Shown here piece by piece: positions 14,453 to 24,780 of a stretch of DNA of 64,000 nucleotides (position 1 is its first letter; each line of letters starts with the position of its first letter). The position numbers and the translations under genes are program-made. The stretch is from Acridotheres tristis (lineage: Eukaryota > Chordata > Aves > Passeriformes > Sturnidae). The DNA lies in NCBI GenBank assembly GCA_037013685.1, contig CM072885.1, positions 63,529,785 through 63,593,784 on the forward strand, read 5' to 3'. The notes beneath the pieces were generated by a model. That model searched no databases, was not told where the DNA came from, and saw only the letters and a program-made list of their open reading frames with translations.

Positions 14453-14888
14453 ATGTTATATTCCACCAGGACTCTCTGCAATTCCTCCCATTTTAATTTC
14501 TGATCCTCAGGAGGCTGGGACAAGGTCCTGATATGTCGGAAAGGAGGAGAGGAGATATTCTTGGGCATTACCTTCAAAACTGAGAAATAGCTGTGAAAAT
14601 ACTCGAGACTTCTTTTTATTTACTTCTTTTCTTCGCAAATGTTTTTGTCCCAAGAGAATGTCCAGAATTCCTGCAGGAATGACCAGTAAGGCTGTAGCAT
14701 TCCCTGGCTGCCCTGAAAGGGCTTTCAGTGTGAGAGTCTGTGCAACAGGATGTGGAAGCCCTGACGTGTAAATGGCACCAAGCATTTGGGCAAGAGGCAA
14801 CCACGGTCACTGTCACCATGATTGGCATAAAAGATTTCCAGCCCTCTGATTATGCCCTTACCTCACACAGGAGCCCTGAGCTCCTTGT

Positions 14889-15082
14889 AACTAGGACAGG
14901 ACAAGAGGACACGGCCTCAGGATGTGCCAGAGGAGGTTCAGGTTGGACGTCAGGAGGAATTTCTTCACTGGAAAGATTGTCAAGCACTGGCAGGGGCTGC
15001 TCTGGAGGTGTCTGGGTCCCCATCCAGAGCTGTTCAAGATGTTCAAGGACATGGCACTCAGTGCTCTGGGCTGGTTGATGAG
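14889..15082 (+). mobile_element. CR1 LINE fragment, 3' part, interrupted
   Basis: The segment 'gaggaggttcaggttgga', followed by 'ggaggaatttcttcac' and a downstream 'ttcaaggacatggcactcag', is the familiar 3' region of avian CR1 non-LTR retrotransposons in + orientation. Homology stops at about 15082, before the usual 3' tail. The tail appears at 15462-15540 instead, so this copy seems to be interrupted by the element at 15083-15458. It carries no intact ORF. Confidence 0.8.
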
Positions 15083-15458
15083 GTGTGAAAAGACAGCAGG
15101 AGGTAAAATCAGAGAAAGCTGAGAAACTCTATTCACATCCTAACAAGCCTGTAACAGTACAGAAACTCTAGGGTAAAATACAACTGCTGCTTCCTGCATG
15201 GAATGTGGTTGGAATGCTCAAAAGCTGTTCCATGATGATCGACACAGCCACAAACTGCATCCACAGCACCTACTGAAGGGAATGCTGCTGGTGTGTGTCC
15301 CTGAATAAGTCAGCCCAAGCAGGATCCAGCAGGACTGTTCAGGGAAAAGGTCCCCAAAATGGGACAGGACTGGTCAGGCACAAAGGGTCTTGGTGTTTTC
15401 CTGGGTGATGACAGACAAATTAAACACCAGAGATCCAGGAAATATCCCCTTTTCACAC
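15083..15458. mobile_element. 376-bp insert with 10-bp inverted-repeat ends inside a CR1 copy
   Basis: The segment starts with GTGTGAAAAG and ends with its exact reverse complement, CTTTTCACAC. It lies where homology to CR1 is lost on the left and regained on the right. GAG stands immediately outside both ends (15080-15082 and 15459-15461) and could be a 3-bp target duplication. There is no ORF or known transposon core inside. It could be a short non-autonomous DNA element, or two separate CR1 fragments with chance inverted repeats. I do not assign a family. Confidence 0.35.
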
Positions 15459-15461
15459 GAG

Positions 15462-15540
15462 AAAAGGAGACGTGGCTCAAAGTTGGACCAAATGATCTTT
15501 GAGGTCTTTTGCAACTTAAATGATCCAGTGATTCCATGAA
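15462..15540 (+). mobile_element. CR1 LINE 3' tail
   Basis: The sequence 'aatgatctttgaggtctttt', followed by 'gcaacttaaatgatcc' and a degenerate octamer-like end, matches the conserved CR1 3' terminus in + orientation. It is most simply read as the continuation of the CR1 fragment that stops at 15082. Confidence 0.8.
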
Positions 15541-15674
15541 CCACTGATTTCTGTTTCAACCCCTACAATTCCATGTGTACTATTTGTTGAAAAGGAAAAA
15601 AAATACTTTATCCAAGAGAAAGCAAAACTTCCCCAAGAGGTAGCATGCAGAACAGTCTTCTATTTTTATGACTA

Positions 15675-16016
15675 TGTGGGCACACACATTTAGAGAGCTA
15701 AGGAATTACAGCTTGGAAATTCTTTTCAGGCCTGAATTTCTCCTGACTCTCAGCTCCATTCCCAGGCTGACAAACTGACTGCAGCTTCAGTTAGGGAGGA
15801 AGTCTCCCAGGGTGATAACATGGTGAAAAACAGAGTGGAATTCATAATAAAGATTAACACCTGATGTCTTTCCCGTCCAATGATCTCCTGTCCTGTCCTA
15901 GGTGCACATAACACACTTTAAATCCGGGCTGTCCATACAATAAATTGGCCTTTTTTCCCCAAAGAGGTCCGTGTGTGTTGCTGTCCTTTCTCTCTCTTTG
16001 CAGCACAGTGCCCACA
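15675..16016 (+). mobile_element. solo LTR, class II (ERVK-like), copy 1
   Basis: This 342-bp element begins TGTGGG and ends CCCACA, giving TG...CA termini. The flanking 6-mers TGACTA (15669-15674) and TGAATA (16017-16022) differ at one base, fitting a slightly decayed 6-bp target duplication. AATAAA at 15939-15944 places the polyadenylation signal on the + strand. It is clearly the same family as the copy at 52597-52982 but lacks about 44 bp upstream of the signal. No internal retroviral genes are present, so it is a solo LTR left by recombination. The class is inferred from duplication length and overall structure. Confidence 0.85.
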
Positions 16017-16022
16017 TGAATA

Positions 16023-18465
16023 TTATGGAATTGTAAGCTTAATATCATGGCAGCAAATGGCTGGTGCCTACTACTTGCAGAAAGTGATATTGTTTAATGT
16101 ATTTCATCCTGCAAAGGAATTTCACCAGCCATGACTCAGAGAACACCATAGGTTTGCAACCATCCTTTAGCAAGGCACAGCAGAGCCACAACACCCTATT
16201 GGGTTTGTGTTGAACAGAAAAACACCTTCATTTTAGAAGTCTCACTTAAAATCCCTTCATTTTCTGTCAGTGATTTGTGGTGTCTTAACATAGGTGTGCC
16301 ATCCCTAAAAAGATATTTTTCTCAGCATAAAGAGTGGCACAAAAATTCGTGGTTAAGGGACTAAGATACCAAGTAACATATTTCTGATTCTTTCACTGAC
16401 AAAAAGGTTTCTGATATAAATAAGCAGGAAGAGAAAAAGCAGCAGGAAGGAAGCAGATTTGTATTGAAGTTGGACTTCAAAGCGAAGATAACATTTTCTA
16501 ATAAATCTCTGACCCAGATCCCCAAGGATATGGAGGACTGTTAGTCTGATGCTTAAATAACTTTATGAGTATGGACAGAGATGGTTTAGCAGGACGTGTA
16601 AATTTGTGTCGTTCAATCTGCCTGTGGTTGGTGTGTCAGTTTTCTGAAGGAGAATTTTCCAGTGGAGTTAAAAAATTCCTTTTTCAGCCCATCAAGAAAT
16701 CCTAAGCAAGAGGATGGAATACTACTCTGGATATAATAACTTATTAATATAGAAGAGATTTTGATTATAAGCAGTGCCCATACAACAATAAAGGCACATT
16801 TACTGTCTGCAAATCCTAGCCCAAGGATGGCAATCTAAAGCCTGTCGCCTACAGAATATTGTACAAGAGAAACTTGTTTACATTATGGTTTTATAGGTTA
16901 TTTTCTCTTGTGTGTCTGTTCTGCACTGACAGAACCCATGTAGTTGAATATAAATATTAATAATAATATACAATAATTAATAATATATAATATTCATGGA
17001 GTTGAATATAAAGGAAATCATAAGCAACTCTGTAAACCATGCTTCAGTCTCTGGGTTCCACTGACATTAAAATCCCTTTCACTAAACTTTTGCTGTTCAT
17101 TCCCACACAGGATAAAAATCCCTTTGCTAGTATGGCTCAATGTTACATGGCATGTTTCTCAATTCAAATACTTTCTCTCATTTTTATTCCTTTTTCCTTT
17201 TTTTTCTGTGCATACTAACTTCAAGGACTATTTCCAGTGAACTGCTAAGGCATAAATGATGTAAATCTTTATTACAGCATAAAGAGTAAGGAGATCCAAC
17301 ATGCTGGCCTTTTTCATACAATGGCATGTTTTGAAACTTTCCATGTTTGAGGTCCTCTCTGCAGTAACAGGGATTAATATGATGTGCCTACAAAGAGATT
17401 ACGCCAATGAATTACATGGAGGATTAGAGAGAAATCTCATTTCGTGCGCCCATCAAAATAAAACCTTTTCCGACTCATTGAAAAGCAGCCTTCCCTTCCT
17501 CCCTCACTGCACCAGATCCTTAAATTTCCTGTAAAAGGACTGAAAGAAACCAGGGAACCCAAAGTTAACCTTTATTCCCAGCAAACTCCCAACCAATCTG
17601 TCCTGAAAAGGGCATTTGTGCTGCCAAACATGAACATGAGTCAGTCCCACGTGTCTCTCCTGTGCCACCCTGCAAAAACCCCCCAGTGTGAGCCAGTGGT
17701 GACAGAGCTGGCTGTGGAAAAGTTCCTGCTAGTTTCTAGTAAGCAAAACACAACAATACAAATTCCTGCTCATTTGGAGAACCTTAAGATACTTGACAAA
17801 CAATATGTTCTGCAGCACATCTGGGAGACCAGAGATTTTTGTGTTTATGTTGTGGATAGCTAAACCAAAACACGTTCCACTTGTCAAAGACCCAGGAAGG
17901 AAAAAAAAAAAAAGATTCCCAAGAACCATGTGCTATAAGTACATGAAAACCCACTCTGCTGGCTCTCCTCCCTGCTTTGGTTAATATCTTCCAGTAAAAT
18001 ATAGTCATCGCAGGTCTGCATCGCTTTTTCCACGTCAAGGATCTCAGACTCCTTTAAAAATTGACACCATTCAGCAATAAAAATCCCTCCCCTGAAGTGC
18101 AGCCATATTTGGAATGAAATGTAGCCACTGTTCAACAATCCAACCCTGTGTAATAATCTCTGACAGAAAGTGAACAGTGACAAAACTGAGCTTGTGGAAA
18201 AACTATTAGCTGATATGTTTTGTACAATAATTTAAACCGTAAATTGTGGAGAACATAAAACTTGTCCTAGAATTTGCTCTCTTTTCTCTTCACACTTCCC
18301 ATTTGGTTTGCATAAATCTACTTACATTGCAATTGTTCTTCCACCACTTTATTCTCTTATTAAGGATTCCACATCCAAATCCAAATACTGCATCGAGCTG
18401 CTGGAGAGGCATTGGCTGGACACTGTGGCCATAAACACCTACCTGCATTTTGTAGAGCCAAATCC
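16023..18465. other. upstream non-coding DNA, no gene seen
   Basis: This is A/T-rich sequence without a supported gene. An A/T-rich block at 16955-16994 lies between two 18-bp direct repeats (16937-16954 and 16995-17012) that differ at one base. Several overlapping 60-100 codon frames at 17.6-18.2 kb occur on both strands and show no domain. Confidence 0.55.
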
Positions 18466-18842
<377 letters not shown>

Positions 18843-21800
18843 CACTTCCTCCCTCCTCTCTTCACCAACACAGAGTTATCCAGTCCCATCCGACTCAGAC
18901 TCTTTTGGAACTGATAACTCCTCTGCTGTGCTCAGAATGACTCAGAAGGATGGTTTGTCTTTTCACAGAGAGCTGTGGAGGCACCTTTGCTTTTAATGTC
19001 AGACTGGAATGCTTCTCCAGCTCTCCCCTCTCTGCTTTACAAGTGCATGGTAACACGGCCTAACAGCACAGGTCTGTTAACCTTTTGGGAGCAATCACAC
19101 ATTTTCTCCTTGGCAATCAGACACAGAGAAAGAGCAAAAAGCATCTAAAGGAGAGTGGGGAGAGGGATGGTCTTGCTGAGCTAGGGAGGGACAATCCACA
19201 GGCTGTGTAATATTTCTGTGACAAGTGTGAATGTGTTTTAAATGTCGGCTGCTGTAGCAGAACCCGCTGTCTGCACACAGAAGCAGCCAATATTTTGGAT
19301 TTGCTGACACAAAAGCAGCTCCCATCCCCTCTTGCCCTTCTGGAGTGCCTATGAGGGGGAGAGAGGTGCTGCAGTCTGGCTTGCCTAGGAATCAAGTGGA
19401 GGAAAGAGCACTGTGAATGCATGGTAGGCTGCTCAGTGGGAGGAGGAATGAACGTCCTTCCCTCTGGGATAACAGGATTAATGCCAATCCCACACGTTTC
19501 TGTGTGTTCTGGGGTGGATTCACCAGTACAAGCCCTTACCACCAGCTAGCATGGAGTGGCATCTGCACTGTGTAATGTTGTGGCCCACTCTACTTTCCTG
19601 GAGGTGGGCTTGAAAACGTGTATTTTTGTATATGTGCCTATATGTGTGCACAAATCACACAGATGAATGTCCTTATACTTTTATAATTAACTATTGTTTT
19701 GCCTCTGATATTTTCCTTTTTTTTTCTTTTTGGAAATGCCAGCTAATTGAAACAATACTCAAGTATTTATTTTATAGGTAGTCCTTTTCAAACTCACAGC
19801 TTCAAAAATGTTTATAGAAGTATATGCCAGGGTTCTTGGTTCTGACCCAGTTTTTAAATATGATTTTTTTCCTGAAAATGAAACATGCATACATTTATAT
19901 ACACATAGACAGCCTGGACAGCAACGGTAAGGCCTGTCCCTGAGTCATTTCTTTGACATTTAGCTTTGAAAAACCATCTTTGGCAATCTTCAATGACCAT
20001 ATGGTAGCCAGGGCCAAGTCCAAACCACCTGAATTTGGACTGCCCTTTTTGCAGTCAGCACTTTGATTGTTAATTCACTCCAGATGCCAAAACATCTCAT
20101 CTGGAAGGATCTAATGCACCTTTTCAGAATGCAAGTCCCTCACAAAAGAAAACCCATGCAGGTTCCCCCCTAAGTGATCTTTAAAGATGAGTTGTAAAAG
20201 ATGACTGAAACAATATTTGAAACACTGTCTTACTCATAGTATTTTCCAAACACTGTGTGGAAACAGCGCATTTCATGTCATAATAGTCCAAATAAAACTA
20301 TTAAGAACGCTAGAAGGGGAATTAGCCTTTTAAAAAATGAATCTGATACTGACATGCTGTACTTCTGTGCATATAATGCATTATCAAGATTTCCTGATGT
20401 TGCCAAGGAAAAACTTTGTGTTAAACATGAAGTTTTTCATCCTGATACAGAGGATGAAAGTGCATGGAGTTTCCAGGATGGAACAATAAGCCTTTTGGCT
20501 TTTCATCTTTAGCAATGAATACCTGAGAAATTTGGGGTCAGACCCACAAAGGCTTAGACAAATGCTTATCTTCATGTATAACTCGTGCCTGCAGATCATT
20601 GCAGCATTTGGCCCCTGGCAGAGCTGTTTCAGCACAGAATCTGTACTGTAAAGCCTGAGGTGTGAACTTGTCCTTGCTGCAGCCAGTGGGACGTTCCCTG
20701 GGAGCAAAGTTAGTTTATCTGAGCCAGCAGAGCTGGCCTGTGAGGGCTAAAATAGCAAATTAGCTGCTCAGGTGTTGTGAACTTTAAAACAGTGCCTTTC
20801 TCTAACTTCAGAAGAGAGGGAAAAAAAAAAAAGATTCTTTGAATAACAGCTGTATGATATTTTTCATTATTTTACTATTTAGTGTGGTATCATCCCAAGG
20901 CCCAAATGAGGTTCCCATTTAAGATTTCTTTATACCACATTATGCAAATGTTCACTTCTTGGATTCTAACCATCTTTTGTATTTTTATATAGAGCTCTAA
21001 CTTTGAAACCTTGAAGCAGTATAGGCTTGATTGGGAACACTGCCACACTCAGTGACATTGAATCCTAACACACCAATTCCAGCACTGGTTTGGGCAAGAA
21101 TGAGAGTTACATCACCCATCTTTTCTTTGGTGTCATCCTCCACACCAAGACAGGTACTTGAAGTTTACATCGTGGCAGAAATCATGATTTTAAACAGCTT
21201 TTATTTCATTTCAAGAGTGCTAGAGCAGGAAGACTTGTAGATATTTAAAAAAATAGAAAATGTCTACCAACTCACTAAAATATAAGATTAGTTTTATTTT
21301 ATATTTACTGCCAAAAGAGCCACGCAACATCAAGCAGATGATGATGAGGCTGTTGGGACACAAGCATTTGGTTGCTGCATCTGGCACTAGCACGGGATGA
21401 CAGAATCATTGATCGGGATTTAATTGTAATTTCTTGTCCTAATTTCCCTATTACTGTTTGCTGCATTTCAGCCCTGTGGGTTTGGGATCTGACCAAAAGC
21501 CAATCAACAGCTCAAACCATTAAAAGTCCAGCATTTCTCTATTTCCTCCAAAATATCCAGCAAAAATAAACAGCCTCCATCCTGATCTTTCTCCTCACAC
21601 ATTTATCCACTGGAAAATGTCTGCGCCTCACAAAATAGACATGAATACCACAAAATTATTTGTGTCATATTTAGAAGGGACTCTGGCCATAGCTTTTCCT
21701 TTGGTCACTTACAACAATGAAATGGGTGAGGGTGAGAGTGTGTCACTGTCACAGAAAGAGAAGCACAGAACAAAAGGAGTAGCTGAAGCCTGAGTTCCTC

Positions 21801-22499
21801 ACAGGAATGGCTTTGAATCTTTGTGTATGTGTGGGAAGAGCTTCCTTGATACCATCTGCTTGAAAAGAAAAAGAAAAAACAAATGAAGAACAGGGAACAG
21901 AACAGCTTATTGCCCTTGTACTCTCAAGCTTTAGTAAAATGGAGGAATCTGCAACAGGACTGTAAGAAGGAAACAAACAGATGAACTGGTGGCCCACCAT
22001 TTCTTTGCTCTGTAATTATTTTATAAAAAAATAACAGCAGCCTACCTAGCCATAAGGAGGTTGTGTTTTTTGGTGTCTGGAACAGAATTAGTCCCAATGG
22101 GATGGTGAAGCCTAGTTTAACACAGCCATGTAATGAGACATCCCAATATGAGAAACTGGCACAAGCTATCTTCATTTGTGTTTGAAATTGTTGAACTTAC
22201 AGCTTTTATCTGCTAATGTGCAGAAAGCCATAGTTTACATTCCTGCCTGATCTGAGAAGTACATCTGTGATCGTTCCTTTCCATGTGCAGTGCCTGTGCA
22301 GTAAGAGCACTCCACCTGCTAGGAAATTCAAAACATGTAGTTCCACACAAGATTCTGAATTAAAATGTGTCAGGAAGAGTGACTAGGGCTAAGAAATTGT
22401 GCTTTACTTTCTCCAGAACATAATTATAGGAAAGCAGTTCAGAACATCCAGATTAGGTTATCAAGCAGCCTAATTTAAACACGGTCCCATCCTCAGACA
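18843..22499. other. upstream non-coding DNA, no gene seen
   Basis: No supported gene, LTR or CR1 tail was found. Open frames reach about 140 codons on the minus strand (19117-19542) but have no recognisable domain or splice context. This is most likely distal 5' flanking DNA of SHISAL1. Confidence 0.55.
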
Positions 22500-22800
22500 A
22501 TAAATAATGTACATGTGGTGGGCATGAGTCATCACTCTTGCAACAGTGTCTGAAGCTCCCTACTTTGCATGATTTATGCATTAAAATGTAAATGAAAAAC
22601 CTTTTTTTCCTCATAATGTGAATCCATGAGAGAGGTCATTTATAGACATGGCTTAGATTAGCTTCGAACTTCTCTGAGGTCACAACCACCTGTTGGGCTG
22701 CGGCTCTGGAGGTGTGATGCAAAAGGAAGGAGGGGGAGAAAGGGAAGCTTTAGCCAATTTTTGAGGGCTGAGCCCTCAGATCAGTGCCTATTTTCCTCTT
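22500..22800. promoter_or_regulatory. candidate proximal regulatory segment upstream of the CpG island
   Basis: Within about 260 bp are an AP-1 consensus TGAGTCA (22525-22531), an octamer-like TTTGCAT (22564-22570), a nearby ATTTATGCAT (22572-22581), a CCAAT box (22754-22758), and a 17-bp inverted repeat with eight-base arms centred on 22770. These are short motifs and each could be chance. Their clustering next to the CpG island makes a proximal promoter or enhancer plausible but unproven. Confidence 0.35.
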
Positions 22801-22874
22801 CCCATCTCGGAGTTGCTCCATTCTTTGTCTTGGAGCCGCGGCTGTGCTGCTGCAGCAGCGAGGGGCCGCCGGGT

Positions 22875-22886
22875 GCGCAGGTGAGC
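22875..22886 (+). other. candidate first-exon splice donor A
   Basis: GCGCAG|GTGAGC matches the vertebrate 5' splice site consensus. The exon would end at 22880. It lies at the left edge of the CpG island. Use in a transcript is inferred only. Confidence 0.35.
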
Positions 22887-23874
22887 TCGGGAATCGCTCT
22901 GAGCTGCCCGGAGCGCTCACATCGCGCTGCCTGCCCGTGTGTCCGCTGCCGTCACGCCACAAAAAACCACATTTCCACTGCTCTAAAGACGTGTACCTCC
23001 TCCAGCGTCCCAGCCCCTGACCAGCCCGGGCTGGTTTAGTCTCTAGTGAGACGCGGGACAAACTCCGGGGCTGTTCCCGGGCGGATGCCGGGGTTCTCCC
23101 GGTGCTCCCTCCGTCCCTCCCGCTGTGCGCGCACCGCCTTCCCGGGCCGGACAGGGCTCTCCAGTAAGGAATTTTCCTAAGGAACCCCAGGGCAGGTGGG
23201 CGTCAGGCCGCGGCTCCCCGGGCAAGCCCCGCCGGAGGCACCGGAGGACGCGGCGCCCGCTCTGATCCCTCCGATTAAACCGTGCCTGCAGGGGATTGCT
23301 TCTTAACAGGCTGCCGGATGGATGCTCACAAAGTAATTTAAAACCACCGAATCGCTCTTTATTAATATAATGCTCTTAAAATTGGACGTCCACTTAATCC
23401 GCGGTGCCCTCGTAACAACTGGGAAGGGAGGGCGGCGTGCGGGAAGAGGGAAGAAGAAGAAGAGGAGAGCGAACCCGGGTCGTAGCCGGGCAGGGACCAG
23501 CGCCTGGCTGGGAGCCCTGGGGAAGCCGCGGCACTGTCGCCTGCTGGCCCAGCCGCCCGCTCGCCGGTGACAGAGCCCAGCCCGCCCGGGGGAAGCCGAT
23601 CCTTGTGCACCGCAGAGCGGCTCCGCTCCGGCCGCGCCCGCCCTGCCAGCGCCCCCGCCCTGCTCCATCCTCCCCCCAGCTCAGGAGGGAAGGAGGCGGC
23701 TCGGCAGTGCCGGCAGCGCCCGAAAGGCGCGTCCCTCCCCGGGAAATCCCACAGGAGGAGCAAGACAGGGAGAGGGCAGGGGGAGCGCCCCGCGCCCCCG
23801 CCAGGTTTCACCTCTAGCGCTGATGCCGCCGGTGCCGCGGCCACCCCCATCCCCGGAGGGCAGCGCCGGGCTTT

Positions 23875-23886
23875 CCTGAGGTGAGT
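23875..23886 (+). other. candidate first-exon splice donor B
   Basis: CCTGAG|GTGAGT has an ideal intronic half. The exon would end at 23880, in the middle of the CpG island. Use in a transcript is inferred only. Confidence 0.4.
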
Positions 23887-24356
23887 GGCCACCTCCGGCC
23901 GGCTCTGCCTGTCCCGGAGCCGGGACAGGGCTCCCTCGGCGCTGCCATGTCCCCGGCCCCCGGCGCTCCTGTCCTGTACGGAGCGGGCTGCTCGCCTGGG
24001 CCGGGGAAGTTCCCGTGCGGAGCCGGCGCGGCGAGAGGCGGAGCAGCCGCCCCGGAGCTCCAGCTGAGGGAGGGGACGCGTGTGGGAGCAGGGAGGCACC
24101 TGGAGAGCCGGCCAGGTGGAGCGAGAGCAGCTGGCTGGAGCGGGGGCGGGGGGGAGGAAGAGAGAAGGTGGAGAAGCGGGCGGGGACAGGAGGGGATGGG
24201 GGAGCCGGGCGAGGAGGTGGCAGTAGCTCCTGTGCATCGGCGGTTCATCCCCCCGCTCGCCGGCTGAAGCACCGCGCTCTGCTCCCCGGGGTCGGAGGTG
24301 CCACACGCCGGGGTGCAACTCTCGGGAAAAGTGGCTGTGCGCAGGCAGCGACTTGG

Positions 24357-24368
24357 CGCAAGGTGAGG
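24357..24368 (+). other. candidate first-exon splice donor C
   Basis: CGCAAG|GTGAGG matches the donor consensus. The exon would end at 24362, towards the right side of the CpG island and downstream of the + strand GC box at 24142. Use in a transcript is inferred only. Confidence 0.4.
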
Positions 24369-24780
24369 GTGGCGTGTCGGTGTGTCTGTGTGTCGGTTTG
24401 TCTGTGCAGGGCTGGGCGGCTCTCGGTCTTGGACTGTTGCCGGAGACCTGCAGGCACCGTGCCCGGCTGCCGGAGCGGGGCAGAGCGCCTGGCCCGGCTC
24501 GGCTCGGTTCGGTTCGGTTCGGCACCGCCGTCGCTCCCCCGAGCAGCGCGGTGGCAGCAGCGCTCGGGAAACTTTGTGCGGTCCCCTTTGTGCGCAGGGA
24601 GCCGCGGCTGTGTGCGCTGTGCCGCTGCTCGCCCCGAGCCAGCCGCTGTCTCTGGGGCTGTTTGGGCGTCAATATTTATTCGCAGGGCTCGGGTATTAAT
24701 CACTCGTGCCGTGGAAAGCTCATTAGCGGCGACTTGTTTCCATGACAACGGGACCCCTCGGAGCCTTCGGGTTATCTGTT

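Larger units (their letters stand above)
22810..24780 (+). promoter_or_regulatory. SHISAL1: CpG island, candidate SHISAL1 promoter and first exon region
   Basis: Nearly 2 kb of strongly G/C-rich, CpG-dense sequence stands out sharply from A/T-rich flanks. GC boxes are visible, for example at 24142-24151 on the + strand and 23651-23660 in inverted orientation. A short run of CGGTT pentamers lies near 24505-24525. Three strong + strand splice donors (after 22880, 23880 and 24362) suggest non-coding first exons transcribed rightward. The first downstream gene on this strand is SHISAL1, whose coding region begins 33 kb away, so assignment to it is an inference. Long open frames here on both strands come from the low frequency of stop codons in GC-rich DNA. 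The exact transcription start cannot be fixed. Confidence 0.7.

Noticed and set aside
23362..24672. 436-codon open frame on the minus strand
   Set aside because: It lies wholly inside the CpG island, is rich in Arg, Ala, Pro and Ser, matches no family I know, and overlaps equally long frames in other frames and on the other strand. Few stop codons occur by chance in such GC-rich DNA.
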